A DNA stretch of 50,056 nucleotides from an uncultured Opitutaceae bacterium (GTDB taxonomy: Bacteria; Verrucomicrobiota; Verrucomicrobiia; Opitutales; Opitutaceae), in contig CAIXHE010000151.1 of assembly GCA_903919205.1 (NCBI GenBank), positions 1-50,056 of the forward strand, written 5' to 3'. The position numbers were made by a program, and so were the translations under genes. Shown here piece by piece: positions 8,715 through 17,966 of the stretch. The notes under the pieces are model-generated. The model did not search any database and was not told the DNA's origin. It saw only the letters and a program-made list of their open reading frames with translations. Within the stretch, counting starts at the first letter, position 1, and every line of letters begins with the position of its first letter.

Positions 8715-9149
8715 ATGAAGTGGCCGTCCCTAGTCCTCGCCGCCGTCGCCCTCTCGGTCGCGCCCCTGCGGGCCGCCGCGTCCGCGGGCGTAGACGAGGC
8801 GGCGGTGCGCCAGCTGAACGACGACTACGTGCGGGCCTTCCTGAACAGCGACGTCGGGCGATTCGGGGGGCTGCTCTCGACCGACTTCACGGCGGTGCTT
8901 GCGGACGGGCGGCTGATCGACCGCAGGGCGTTCCTGCTGCAGGCCGCCAGCCGGCCGGACGCCGTCGACTTCAGGCTCCACGAGGTGGTGATCCGCGTCT
9001 ACTCCGACTCCGCCATCCTGGGGGCCCTGGTCACCTACCGGCGTGCGGGCGGGGAGGCGGTGCGCACCCGCTACACGGCGCTCTTCGTCCTCCAGGAGGG
9101 CCGCCTGCGGATCGCGTCGGTGCAGTGGACCCGCGCCCCGGCGCCGTAA
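8715..9149 (+). CDS. Secreted NTF2-like (DUF4440/SnoaL-like) protein
   Basis: A 144-residue protein with a signal peptide (KWPSLVLAAVALSVAPLRAAA) followed by one compact NTF2-fold domain of about 120 residues. The layout is typical of DUF4440: a helix EAAVRQLNDDYVRAFLNSDV, then LLSTDFTAVLADGRLIDRRA, then strands VDFRLHEVVIRVYSDSAIL and RYTALFVLQEGRLRIASVQW. Such proteins bind small hydrophobic ligands or act as small enzymes, and no catalytic residues can be assigned here. The chosen ATG at 8715 begins the signal peptide; an upstream in-frame start at 8667 would add a non-signal-like extension. It precedes the Mla operon by 45 bases but need not belong to it. Confidence 0.75.
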   Translation: MKWPSLVLAAVALSVAPLRAAASAGVDEAAVRQLNDDYVRAFLNSDVGRFGGLLSTDFTAVLADGRLIDRRAFLLQAASRPDAVDFRLHEVVIRVYSDSAILGALVTYRRAGGEAVRTRYTALFVLQEGRLRIASVQWTRAPAP

Positions 9150-9194
9150 TTTGGTCTGGCGCGCAGCGGGGGCGTCCCCGAGATTAGACGGGAC

Positions 9195-10322
9195 ATGCCC
9201 GAGACCCTAGAGCTAGCCCCCGCCCGAGCCACGGCGCGCGCCGCAGAGGGTTCGCTCCAGGTCGACATCGGCGGCTCGTGGAGGCTTCAGGACCCCTCGC
9301 CGCGGTGGCACGCCCTCCTGGGGCCGGAGAAGCCCGCGTCGGTGCGCCTGGCCTCGCCCGAGGTCGGGTCTTGGGACACCTCGCTCGTGGTCTTCGTCGG
9401 TGAGGCCCTGGTCTGGTCCCGCGAGTCCGGGATCCCCTGTGACGTGTCGGCGTTGCCGGACAAGCTCGTCGGCCTGGCCCGGCAGTTCGAGGGCTCGATG
9501 CAGTCGACCGAGCGCATCGCCCACGCCCAGAGCCTGGTGGTCGACGTCGGCATCTCTACGCGCCACGCGCTGCGGCAGGCCCGAGGCTTCCTGCAGTTCG
9601 TGGGCGAGTGCTGGATCGACTCCACCCGCTTCGTGCTCGGCAAGGCGAGGTTCCGCTGGGGCGACTGCCTCCTCGAGATGCAGAAGTGCGGCGCCATGGC
9701 GCTGCCGATCGTCAGCCTCATCAGCTTCCTGGTGGGCGTCACGCTCGCCTACTCGGGTTCGATCGTTCTCAAGCGCTTCGGCGGCGAGATCTGGGTCGCC
9801 GACCTGATCGGCGTCGCGATGACGCGCGAGATGGGAGCCCTGATGGCCGCTGTCGTTCTCTCCGGGCGCACCGGCGCGGCGTTCGCTGCGGAGATCGGGA
9901 GCATGAAGGCGAACGAGGAGATCGACGCCCTCAGCGTGCTCGGCATTTCCTCCGTGCGCTTCCTGGTGCTCCCGCGGGTCCTCGCGCTCGGGCTCATGAT
10001 GCCGCTCCTCGCCATGTACGCGAACTGCCTGGGAATCCTCGGGGGCATGGCGGTCGCCTTCGGCACCCTTGACATCCCCCCGGCGGCCTACTGGGTCGAG
10101 ATGCTGACGATCGTCGACATGTCGGACGTGACGGTCGGCATGATCAAGGCCGTGGCCTTCGGGCTCATCGTCGGGCTCTCGGGCTGCCTGAGGGGCCTGC
10201 AGGCCGAGCGCAACGCCTCAGGTGTCGGCCGCGCGGCCACCTCGGCGGTGGTGACAGCCATCCTGCTCATCATCGTCGCGGACGCGGTGTTCGCCGTGCT
10301 CTTCCACGCCCTGGGCCTATGA
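9195..10322 (+). CDS. mlaE: MlaE/YrbE-type lipid ABC transporter permease with N-terminal STAS-like domain
   Basis: A 375-residue inner-membrane permease. Residues 1 to about 110 form a soluble STAS-like (MlaB-like) domain fused to the front. The remaining 260 residues are the MlaE core, with four to five membrane helices and the family motifs MALPIVSLISFLVGVTLAY, MTREMGALMAAVVLSGRTG and EEIDALSVLG. In the Mla pathway MlaE moves phospholipids between the MCE ring and the inner-membrane leaflet, with MlaB helping assembly; here MlaB appears to be part of the permease chain. It is the first gene of a four-gene operon, and its stop overlaps the ATPase start by four bases. Confidence 0.92.
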   Translation: MPETLELAPARATARAAEGSLQVDIGGSWRLQDPSPRWHALLGPEKPASVRLASPEVGSWDTSLVVFVGEALVWSRESGIPCDVSALPDKLVGLARQFEGSMQSTERIAHAQSLVVDVGISTRHALRQARGFLQFVGECWIDSTRFVLGKARFRWGDCLLEMQKCGAMALPIVSLISFLVGVTLAYSGSIVLKRFGGEIWVADLIGVAMTREMGALMAAVVLSGRTGAAFAAEIGSMKANEEIDALSVLGISSVRFLVLPRVLALGLMMPLLAMYANCLGILGGMAVAFGTLDIPPAAYWVEMLTIVDMSDVTVGMIKAVAFGLIVGLSGCLRGLQAERNASGVGRAATSAVVTAILLIIVADAVFAVLFHALGL

Positions 10323-11086
10323 GCGCCGAACCGACGCCCGCCATCGAGGTGAGGGGCCTCTCCTGCTCCTACGAGGACGTGCCGGTCCTCGAGAACGTCT
10401 CCTTCTGCGTGCGCCCCGCCGAGATCTTCTTCATCATAGGAGGCTCCGGCTGCGGCAAGACGACGCTCCTGCGCAACCTGGTGGGGCTCGAGAAGCCCAC
10501 CCAGGGCAAGGTGCTGTTCAAGGGGCGGTCCTTCACCGACGCCGACCCCGCCGAGCGGCGCGAGATGCTGAGGACCTTCGGGATGCTCTTCCAGAGCGGT
10601 GCCCTATGGACGTCGCTCACCCTCAGCGAGAACATCGGCCTCCCGCTCGAGGAGTACACCGACCTGCCCGGCGACGAGATCCGCGAGATCGCGGCCTTCA
10701 AGCTGGGGCAGGTCGGGCTCTCCGGCTTCGAGCAGCACTATCCCTCGGAGATCAGCGGGGGCATGCAAAAGAGGGCGGGGCTGGCCCGGGCCCTGGCGCT
10801 CGACCCCGGGATCGTCTTCTTCGACGAGCCGTCCGCGGGCCTGGACCCTGTCACCGCGCGCAACCTCGACGTCCTGATCACCCAGGTGCGCGACACCTTC
10901 GGGACGACGATCGTCGTCGTCTCCCACGATGTGGACTCGATCTTCGGGATCGCGGACCGGGTCATCATGCTCGACCGCTCCAAGCGGGGCGTGATCGCCG
11001 AGGGCACGCCCACCGAGCTCGCCCGGGCGGGGGCGAACCCCAAGGCCGTAGAATTTTTGACACGAAGGAGCGTCCGTCCAGTCTAG
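10319..11086 (+). CDS. mlaF: MlaF-type ABC transporter ATPase
   Basis: A 255-residue ABC ATPase with all expected motifs: Walker A GGSGCGKTTLLRNL, a Q-loop (MLFQSGALW), the signature SEISGGMQKRAGLARALAL, Walker B IVFFDEPSAGLDP and the switch histidine VVVSHDVDSIF. The GMQKR variant of the signature and the LFQSGALWTSLT segment are typical of the Mla/Ttg2A lipid-transport ATPases. It energises the MlaE permease encoded directly upstream. It starts with an ATGA overlap, implying translational coupling, and the MCE gene follows after 25 bases. Confidence 0.95.
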   Translation: MSAEPTPAIEVRGLSCSYEDVPVLENVSFCVRPAEIFFIIGGSGCGKTTLLRNLVGLEKPTQGKVLFKGRSFTDADPAERREMLRTFGMLFQSGALWTSLTLSENIGLPLEEYTDLPGDEIREIAAFKLGQVGLSGFEQHYPSEISGGMQKRAGLARALALDPGIVFFDEPSAGLDPVTARNLDVLITQVRDTFGTTIVVVSHDVDSIFGIADRVIMLDRSKRGVIAEGTPTELARAGANPKAVEFLTRRSVRPV

Positions 11087-11111
11087 AGAGCAACCCAGAG
11101 CCCACGAGGAC

Positions 11112-12134
11112 ATGAAAACAAAGATCAGCCCAGCCGTCGTAGGAGCCTTCGTGCTCGGAGCCTTCGCGCTCGGCATCCTCGCCCTGCTCTCCCTTGGCAG
11201 CCTGAGCCTCTTCTCGAAACCGGAGCGCTTCATCGTGTACTTTGACGAGACGATCAGCGGCCTCGACCAGGGCTCGCCCGTCAAGCTGCGCGGCGTTCGC
11301 ATCGGCCACGTGGTGGGCACCTCCATCCGCTATGACCAGGCGACCAACCGGTCGCTGGCCGCCGTCGTCTGCGAGATGAACAAGGGCGCCCTGACCGACG
11401 AGCGCGGAGCGCCGCTCGATGTGTCCGACCGCGCGGCCCTCCAGGCCCTGGTCGACCGGGGCCTGCGGGCGCAGCTCGAGCTGAGCGGCCTGGCGACGGG
11501 GCTCCTCTTCGTGGAGCTCGACTTCATGGATCCGCACAGGTTCCCGGACACCAACACGACCACCGACCTGAAGTACGTCGTGATTCCCGCGGCGCCCTCC
11601 GAGATCTCCGAGTTCCGCTCGAGCGCGTCCAACATGATGGCCAGCGCGACGGCGCTCCTCGGCAAGCTCCAGCAGATCGACTTCCAGGGGCTCTCGACGG
11701 AACTGAAGAAGCTGGTGGCGGAGACCCGGACGCGGATGGAGGGCGTCGACCTGAAGGGGCTCGCCGACCAGTGGAGGCGCACGGGCGAGTCGGTCGACAC
11801 GCTGGCCCGCTCGCCCCAGGCCGTCCACGCCCTGGAGAACCTGAACCTGACGCTGGACGCCCTGAGGACCTCGATCGGCCACCTGGACACCCAGGTCGAC
11901 TCAAACGGCAAGCAGCTCCAGGCGACGCTCATCGAGGCCAAGTCGGCCCTCGAGTCCTTCAACTCGGCGGCCTCCTCGGCGCGCGGGTTCATCAACGCCC
12001 AGCAGGGCTTCGGGCTGGAGACCACGCGCGCCCTCGCCAAGGTGGCCGACGCGGCGGAGTCCATCCAGCGCCTGGCTGATTTCCTCGAGCGCAACCCGAA
12101 CTCCCTCGTGGCCGGGCGCAAGGAGCCCAAGTGA
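11112..12134 (+). CDS. mlaD: MlaD-like MCE domain protein
   Basis: A 340-residue protein anchored by one N-terminal helix (VGAFVLGAFALGILALLSL), then a single MCE domain (about residues 38-130: FIVYFDETISGLDQGSPVKL, RGVRIGHV, LRAQLELSGLATGLLFVEL). A long helical C-terminal tail (residues 170-335) carries spaced Leu and Ala repeats. MCE proteins form hexameric rings that shuttle lipids across the periplasm. The long helical tail suggests a needle-like extension as in PqiB or LetB-like proteins rather than the short E. coli MlaD. The ATG at 11112 is preceded by GAGGAC. No MlaC-type periplasmic carrier gene is adjacent. Confidence 0.9.
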   Translation: MKTKISPAVVGAFVLGAFALGILALLSLGSLSLFSKPERFIVYFDETISGLDQGSPVKLRGVRIGHVVGTSIRYDQATNRSLAAVVCEMNKGALTDERGAPLDVSDRAALQALVDRGLRAQLELSGLATGLLFVELDFMDPHRFPDTNTTTDLKYVVIPAAPSEISEFRSSASNMMASATALLGKLQQIDFQGLSTELKKLVAETRTRMEGVDLKGLADQWRRTGESVDTLARSPQAVHALENLNLTLDALRTSIGHLDTQVDSNGKQLQATLIEAKSALESFNSAASSARGFINAQQGFGLETTRALAKVADAAESIQRLADFLERNPNSLVAGRKEPK

Positions 12135-12763
12135 CCCCCGCACCCTCCATGAAACACCCGCTTCGCCCGATCCTCGCCGCCGCAGGCCTGCTGGCGCTCG
12201 CCGCCTGCAACGTGGTGCCGCCCGCCCAGGACGACCCGACCCGGTACTTCGTGCTGGCCGATGCGGGCGTGTCGGCCTCGCACTCCGAAGGCACCCTCAG
12301 GGTGGGCCTGAAGTCGGTGCAGCTTGAGGGCTACCTGAAGCGCAAGGACATCGTGATAAGGACCGGGGCGAACGAGGTGGAATTCAGGGACTTCCGCCTT
12401 TGGGCGGAGCCGCTCGACTCCGGGGTCTCCCGCGTGCTCAGGCAGGCCCTGCGGGCGTCGCCGCCGGTCGGCCAGGTCTACGCGGAGCCCTTCCCGGTGG
12501 ACGGTGCCCGCGACTACGATGTGTCGGTCGAGATCCTGCACTGCGAGGGAGCTGCCTCGGGTAGCGGGCAGGTCGCCCGGCTCTCCGCGGTCTACGAGAT
12601 CTCCACCGTCGGCCCGCAGGCCCACGTCGTGGCCCGTCGGCGCTTTGACGCCCCCGACCAGGCCTGGGACGGGCGCGACTACGGATCGCTGGCGGGTCTG
12701 CTGTCGGCCGACATCGCCTCGCTTGGCGCCGACATCGCCCGAAACCTGCCCCCGCTGCCGTAG
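12131..12763 (+). CDS. ABC transport auxiliary lipoprotein (PqiC-like)
   Basis: A 210-residue lipoprotein with signal sequence LRPILAAAGLLALAAC and a clear lipobox (LAAC) placing the lipidated Cys near residue 26. The mature part (RYFVLADAG, LKSVQLEGYLKRKDIVIRTG, FRLWAEPLDSGVSRVLRQAL, YDVSVEIL) matches the ABC_trans_aux/PqiC family, which pairs with MCE systems at the outer membrane. I chose the GTG at 12131, which overlaps the mlaD stop by four bases and has AAGGAG five bases upstream; an ATG at 12149 lacks any ribosome site. It completes the operon and probably supplies the outer-membrane end of the lipid route. Confidence 0.85.
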   Translation: MTPAPSMKHPLRPILAAAGLLALAACNVVPPAQDDPTRYFVLADAGVSASHSEGTLRVGLKSVQLEGYLKRKDIVIRTGANEVEFRDFRLWAEPLDSGVSRVLRQALRASPPVGQVYAEPFPVDGARDYDVSVEILHCEGAASGSGQVARLSAVYEISTVGPQAHVVARRRFDAPDQAWDGRDYGSLAGLLSADIASLGADIARNLPPLP

Positions 12764-12764
12764 G

Positions 12765-13988
12765 TCAGCGAAGGGCGGCCGCGATCCGCACGAGCGCCTT
12801 CTCGACGTTCTCGCGGCTGTTGAACGCGCTGATGCGGATGTGGCCTTCGCCGCACTTTCCGAATCCGGCGCCCGGCGTGCAGACCACCTGGGCCTTATCG
12901 AGCAGCAGGTCGAAGAAATCCCACGAGTCGCGGCCCGAGTTCACCCAGATGTAGGGCGCGTTGTCGCCGCCCACCGCGGACAGGCCGAGGCTCGCCACGG
13001 CCGAGCGGATCAGCTGGGCGTTCCCGAGGTAGAAGTCGGTGAGCGCGCGCGTCTGCTGCCGGCCGGCCTCGGAGAAGATCGCTGCGGCCGCCCGCTGCAC
13101 GGGATAGGACACCCCGTTGAACTTGGTCGTGTGCCTGCGGTTCCAGAGGGCGTGCAGCGGGTGGGTCTGCCCCGATGCGTCCCAGGCGACCAGCGACTTC
13201 GGCACCACGGTGTAGGCGCAGCGCGTGCCGGTGAACCCGGCGGTCTTCGAGAAGCTGCGGAACTCGATCGCGACCTCGCGGGCGCCCTCGATCTCGTAGA
13301 TGGAGTGGGGGATCGCCGGGTCGCGGATGTAGGCCTCGTAGGCCGAGTCGAACAGGATGACGGCCCTGTTGCGCTTGGCGTAGGCCACCCAGGCCTCCAG
13401 CTGGGCCCGCGTCGCCACGGCGCCCGTGGGGTTGTTCGGGAAGCAGAGGTAGATCAGGTCCGCGGGGGCGTCCGGCACCGCCGGCACGTAGCCGTTGGAC
13501 GCGTTCGACTCCAGGTAGAGGATGCCCTCGTAGCGGCCCCCGACGTTCGCGCCGGTGCGCCCCGCCATGACGTTCGTGTCCACGTAGACCGGGTAGACGG
13601 GGTCGGGAATCGCCAGGCGCGCGTCGGTCGAGAAGATCTCCTGAATGTTGCCGCAGTCGCACTTCGACCCGTCCGAGATGAAGATCTCGTCCGGCTCGAT
13701 CCGGCAGCCGCGGCCTGCGTAGTCGTGCTGGGCCACGAGCTCCCTCAGGAAGGCGTAGCCCTGCTCGGGGCCGTACCCCTTGAACGTCTCGCGCCGGGAC
13801 ATCTCGTCGGTGGCGGCATGCATCGCCTCGACGCACGCCGGCGGCAGAGGCTCGGTGACGTCGCCGATGCCCAGCCGAATCACCGGCGACTGAGGGTGGG
13901 CCGCCGTGTACGCGCCGACGCGCCGGGCGATGTCGGCGAAGAGGTAGGAGGCCTTGAGCTTCGTGTAGTTCTCGTTGATGCGAATCAT
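12765..13988 (-). CDS. dapL: LL-diaminopimelate aminotransferase
   Basis: A 407-residue class I/II aminotransferase of DapL length. It opens with the DapL-type [20 protein letters not shown] and has [46 protein letters not shown] and the PLP-lysine motif [10 protein letters not shown] (Lys248). It converts tetrahydrodipicolinate directly to LL-diaminopimelate, bypassing the acyl-DAP steps, for lysine and peptidoglycan synthesis. This route is known from plants, Chlamydiae, Verrucomicrobia and several other groups, which helps place the organism. It is transcribed alone and converges with the Mla operon, leaving a single base between the two stops. Confidence 0.95.
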   Translation of the reverse strand: MIRINENYTKLKASYLFADIARRVGAYTAAHPQSPVIRLGIGDVTEPLPPACVEAMHAATDEMSRRETFKGYGPEQGYAFLRELVAQHDYAGRGCRIEPDEIFISDGSKCDCGNIQEIFSTDARLAIPDPVYPVYVDTNVMAGRTGANVGGRYEGILYLESNASNGYVPAVPDAPADLIYLCFPNNPTGAVATRAQLEAWVAYAKRNRAVILFDSAYEAYIRDPAIPHSIYEIEGAREVAIEFRSFSKTAGFTGTRCAYTVVPKSLVAWDASGQTHPLHALWNRRHTTKFNGVSYPVQRAAAAIFSEAGRQQTRALTDFYLGNAQLIRSAVASLGLSAVGGDNAPYIWVNSGRDSWDFFDLLLDKAQVVCTPGAGFGKCGEGHIRISAFNSRENVEKALVRIAAALR

Positions 13989-14080
13989 GATCTGTTGGTA
14001 AAGAGTGCGTTAAGTCGTCCGAATGCGGCCGAAAACCTTGAACAAAGCGAGCGGCGCGGCTTTGTTCAACCGCTAACCCC

Positions 14081-14923
14081 ATGCAACACGTCGTTTCCGT
14101 CGCCGCGATGCGAGAGTCGGCCGCCCGCCTGAGGGCGGGGCGTCAGGGGCTGTCGCTGGTGCCCACCATGGGCGCCCTGCACGCGGGGCATGAGGCCCTG
14201 ATCGCTGCAGCCGTTTCCGCGGGTCAACCCGTTGTCGTTTCGATATTTGTGAATCCCCTGGCCTTCGGGCTGAACGAGAACATGGGCACGTATCCCCGGA
14301 GCCTCGAGGCGGATCTGGAGCTCTGCGAGCACCTGGGTGTGGACGCGGTCTTCGCACCCTCGGTCGAGGAAATCTATCCGAAGGGCTACTCGACCTATGT
14401 CGCCGAGGAGACGGTGAGCAAGCACCTCTGCGGCGCCTCCCGCCCGACCCATTTCAGGGGTGTGACGACCCTCTTCGCGAAGCTGATCAACATCATCGGC
14501 CCGGACCGCATCTACCTCGGCCAGAAGGATCCCCAGCATGTTGCCGTCCTGCGCAAGATGGCGGTCGACCTCAACTACGACGTCGACTTCATGGTCGTCC
14601 CGATGGTGAGGGAGCACGACGGCCTGCCGGAGGGCGTGCGCAACCGCGAGCTCACGAACGCGCTGCGCGCCGAGGCGCTGGCGATCTCCGGGGCGCTCAA
14701 GGTCGCCCGCCAGATGGTCGAATCCGGCGTGCGCAACACGGACCGGCTGATCGCCGAGGCGACCCACCTGATCCGACAGCACCACCGGCTGCGCATCATC
14801 TACGTGTCGCTGGTCGACAGCACGACCATGGAGGCGGTGCGCGAGGTCGTGCCCGGCAGGACCCTCATGTGCATCGCCGCTTGGGTGGACGAGGTCCGCC
14901 TGACCGACAACACGGAGCTCTAG
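14081..14923 (+). CDS. panC: Pantoate--beta-alanine ligase
   Basis: A 280-residue pantothenate synthetase of normal length. The nucleotide-binding motif VPTMGALHAGHEALI is the family's HIGH-like site. The pantoate- and ATP-binding blocks follow as FVNPLAFG, TYPRSLEADLELC, RPTHFRGVTTLFAKL, YLGQKDPQHVAVLRKMA, DGLPEGVRNREL. It joins pantoate to beta-alanine in coenzyme A synthesis. In most homologues the block reads DGLAMSSRN; the EGV spelling here departs from that. The next gene, ten bases downstream, is panE-like, so the pair would be a pantoate-supply operon. Confidence 0.95.
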   Translation: MQHVVSVAAMRESAARLRAGRQGLSLVPTMGALHAGHEALIAAAVSAGQPVVVSIFVNPLAFGLNENMGTYPRSLEADLELCEHLGVDAVFAPSVEEIYPKGYSTYVAEETVSKHLCGASRPTHFRGVTTLFAKLINIIGPDRIYLGQKDPQHVAVLRKMAVDLNYDVDFMVVPMVREHDGLPEGVRNRELTNALRAEALAISGALKVARQMVESGVRNTDRLIAEATHLIRQHHRLRIIYVSLVDSTTMEAVREVVPGRTLMCIAAWVDEVRLTDNTEL

Positions 14924-14933
14924 GGTGCGCGGG

Positions 14934-15875
14934 ATGGCCCAGGTCAAGATCGGGGTCGTGGGTTCCGGGGCGGTGGGCACCTAATTTGGCGCCCGCCTGG
15001 CGCTGGCGGGCGCCGAGGTGCGCTTCCTCATGCGGGGCGACCTGGCCGCGGTGCGGTCCCGCAATCGGATCACGGTCCACGACCACCTGGGGCGCGCCGA
15101 ACTGTCCCCGGTCGCCGCCTTCGACGCTCCGCAGGAGATCGGCCCGGTCGACGTCGTGCTGGTCGGCCTGAAGACCACGTCGTCCCGCGCCGCCCGGGAT
15201 CTGATTGAGCCCCTGCTCGGGCCCTCGACCGCCATCCTCACTCTCCAGAATGGCCTCGGCGCGGACGAATTCCTAGGGAGCCTCTTCGGGGCGTCCCGGA
15301 TCCTGGGCGGCATCGTCTTCATGGCCATCAACCGGATGGGACCCGGGGAGGTGCGCGTGTTCGACCGGGGCTCGGTGACGCTCGGGGAATGGGCCGGTGG
15401 GCCGACCGAGCGCGTGCGGGCCCTGGTGGACCTCTTCGAGCGGGCGGCCCTGGGGCCGCGGCTGGTCGAGGACCTGCAGGAGGCCCGCTGGAGGAAGCTC
15501 GTCTGGAACATCCCCTTCAACGGCCTCTCGATCGCCGAGGGAGGCGTCGCGACCGACCGCATCTGCTCGGATCCTCGGCTGGCCGCCGAGGCCCGGGCCC
15601 TGATGCACGAGGTGCAGGCGGCGGCCGCGGGCTTCGGCTACACGATTCCCGACGCCTTCATCCAGAGGCAGTTCGAGGTGACGCCCCCGATGGGCGCCTA
15701 CCGACCGTCGAGTCTCGTCGATTTCCTCGCGGGCCGCGAGGTCGAGGTGGAGTCGATCTGGGGCGAACCGCTCCGGCGTGCGAGGGGCCGCGGCGTCGCG
15801 ATGCCGCGACTCGAGGCGCTCCATGCGCGCCTCGTCTCGCTCTGCGCCGGGCCGCGGCCGGGCGTCCCGGGCTGA
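14934..15875 (+). pseudogene. panE: Ketopantoate reductase family gene interrupted by an in-frame stop codon
   Basis: Read from the ATG at 14934 the protein starts MAQVKIGVVGSGAVGT, then TAA at 14982-14984, then FGARLALAGAEVRFLMRGDL in the same frame. The family motif is GAVGxYFGARL, so the stop replaces the conserved tyrosine; one base (TAC or TAT to TAA) explains it. The remaining 297 codons are intact, including LKTTSSR, LTLQNGLGADEF, WRKLVWNIPFNGLS and a normal C-terminus near residue 310. A restart at ATG 15018 would lack the NADPH-binding GxGxxG. The enzyme would reduce ketopantoate to pantoate ahead of panC. Either the gene is recently inactivated, the stop is read through, or the base is a sequence error. 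Confidence 0.85.
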
Positions 15876-15955
15876 GCCCTGCAAACGGGCTGCGGAAGCG
15901 CGTTTGGCCATCATCGCGCTTGCGATGGGTGGGCACGGATGAGAGCGTTCGCGCC

Positions 15956-17965
15956 ATGCAAATTCGCAGGCATTTGACGGCCCTCTTGGCCGTGGCACTG
16001 TCCGTTTCGGCCCGCGCTTCCGTGAACGTGGCCGACCTCGACCTCTCGGTGAAGCCGCAGGACGACTTCTTCCACTACGCCGACGGCACGTGGATCAAGA
16101 ACCACCCGGTGCCCCCCGAGTACACCCGCTGGGGCGCCTTCGACGTGCTCCAGATCCAGAACGTGGAGCGCATGGACAAGATATGCCAGGCGGCCGCCGC
16201 CAAGGGCGCTGCGGGCACCCCGTCCGAGCGGCTCGTGGGTGACCTGTACGCGAGCGGCATGGACGAGGCGGCGGTCGATGCCGCCGGCGCGGCCCCGCTC
16301 AAGGCTGAGTTCGACCAGATCGCGGCGGTTTCCGACGCGGCCGCCGTGCTTGTCGAGATCGGCCGGCTCCACGCCGAGGGCGTCGGCGCCGGGTTCGACT
16401 TCGGCAGCGGACCGGATGCCAAGGACAGCGGCACCGAGATCGCCGAGCTCTCCCAGGGCGGCCTCGGCCTCCCCGACCGCGACTACTACCTCGGCGACGA
16501 CGAGAAATCCAAGACGATCCGCGCCCAGTACCTCGCCCATGTGACGAAGATGTTCGGGCTGCTGGGTGATGCTCCGGAGGCCGCGGACGCACAGGCCCGA
16601 GGGGTCCTCAGGCTCGAGACCGAGCTGGCGCGGGCCTCGCTCTCCCGAGAGGTGCTGCGCAACCCCTATGCGAGCTACCACAAGCTCGCCGTCACCGACC
16701 TGCCGAAGTTCACGGGGGCGCTGGACTGGTCCGCGTTCTTTGGCGCCGTGGGAGCCCCGACGTTCACGGAGCTCAACTTCGCGCACCCGGACTTCTTCAA
16801 GGCCTTTGCGGCGCAGCTCTCCTCGGCGCCCGTGGCGGACTGGAGGGCCTACCTGCGCTGGCACCTGGTGCACAAGGAGGCGGCCATGCTGAGCGAGCCG
16901 TTCGTGCAGGAGGACTTCCATTTCTACCGCTCGACCCTCGGGGGGGCCAAGAAGCTGCTCCCGCGATGGAAGCGGGTGGTGGCCGAGGTCGATGGTGACG
17001 TCGGCGACGCCCTGGGCCAGCTCTACGTGGCCGAGTACTTCCCGCCGGAGTCCAAGGCGCGCGTGCTCAAGCTGGTCTCGAACCTCCGCGCCGCGCTCCG
17101 GGAGGACCTGGCCACGCTGTCCTGGATGGACGACGCCACCCGGGCGAAGGCGATCGTCAAGCTGGACGCGATCGGCGTGAAGATCGGCTACCCCGACACC
17201 TGGCGGGACTACGGCGCCCTTCACCTCGACCGCGGTTCCTATGTGGTCAACGTGATGCGCTGCGACGCCTTTGACGTGCACCGCAGGCTCGCCAAGATCG
17301 GCAAGCCTGTCGACCTGAAGGAATGGCACATGACGCCCCCGACCGTGAATGCCTACTACAGCCCGCTGAGGAACGAGATCGTGTTCCCCGCGGGGATCCT
17401 CGAGCCGCCCTTCTTTGACGCGAAGGCGGACGACGCCGTGAACTACGGCGGCATCGGGGTGGTGATCGGACATGAGATGACCCACGGTTTCGACGACCGG
17501 GGCCGGCAGTACGACGCGTCCGGCAACCTCGCCGACTGGTGGAGCCCGGAGAGCGCCGCCCGCTTCAAGGCCAAGGCGGCCGGCATCGTCTCGCAGTTCT
17601 CGGGCTACACGGTGCTCGACGGCGTGCACGTGATCGGCGAGCGCACCCAGGGCGAGAACATCGCGGACCTGGGAGGCGTGAGGATCGCCTACGCGGCCCT
17701 CCAGAAGGCGCTGGTCGGCCAGTCCCGCGACAAGATCGACGGCTTCACGCCCGAGCAGCGCTTCTTCATCAGCTTCGCCTCGGTCTGGGCCAGCTCGATC
17801 ACGCCCGAGCAGGCGCGGCTGCGCGTGAAGACCGACCCGCACGCCCCTGCCCAGTTCCGCGTGAACGGACCCCTATCCAACCTAGACGAGTTTGCGGCGG
17901 CCTTCGACGTTCCCGAGGGCGCCCCGATGCGCCGGGCGCCCGCGGACCGCGTGGCGATCTGGTGA
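15956..17965 (+). CDS. M13 family zinc metallopeptidase (neprilysin/PepO-like)
   Basis: A 669-residue secreted endopeptidase with a signal peptide (HLTALLAVALSVSARA). The N-terminal helical domain opens with KPQDDFFHYADGTWIKNHPVP, typical of bacterial M13 enzymes. The zinc site is intact: HEMTH at residues 506-510 and the third ligand in ENIADLGG (Glu567, Asp571). The substrate motif VNAYYSPLRNEIVFPAGIL precedes it. M13 enzymes cut oligopeptides in the periplasm or at the surface. The C-terminus ends VAIW, where many relatives end in a CxVW-like tail. It is followed after one base by lutA, so the two may be co-transcribed. Confidence 0.93.
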   Translation: MQIRRHLTALLAVALSVSARASVNVADLDLSVKPQDDFFHYADGTWIKNHPVPPEYTRWGAFDVLQIQNVERMDKICQAAAAKGAAGTPSERLVGDLYASGMDEAAVDAAGAAPLKAEFDQIAAVSDAAAVLVEIGRLHAEGVGAGFDFGSGPDAKDSGTEIAELSQGGLGLPDRDYYLGDDEKSKTIRAQYLAHVTKMFGLLGDAPEAADAQARGVLRLETELARASLSREVLRNPYASYHKLAVTDLPKFTGALDWSAFFGAVGAPTFTELNFAHPDFFKAFAAQLSSAPVADWRAYLRWHLVHKEAAMLSEPFVQEDFHFYRSTLGGAKKLLPRWKRVVAEVDGDVGDALGQLYVAEYFPPESKARVLKLVSNLRAALREDLATLSWMDDATRAKAIVKLDAIGVKIGYPDTWRDYGALHLDRGSYVVNVMRCDAFDVHRRLAKIGKPVDLKEWHMTPPTVNAYYSPLRNEIVFPAGILEPPFFDAKADDAVNYGGIGVVIGHEMTHGFDDRGRQYDASGNLADWWSPESAARFKAKAAGIVSQFSGYTVLDGVHVIGERTQGENIADLGGVRIAYAALQKALVGQSRDKIDGFTPEQRFFISFASVWASSITPEQARLRVKTDPHAPAQFRVNGPLSNLDEFAAAFDVPEGAPMRRAPADRVAIW

Positions 17966-17966
17966 C

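Noticed and set aside
15911-17842. Open frame of 643 codons opposite the M13 peptidase
   Set aside because: Low-complexity His/Val/Arg/Gly composition typical of antisense frames in high-GC DNA.
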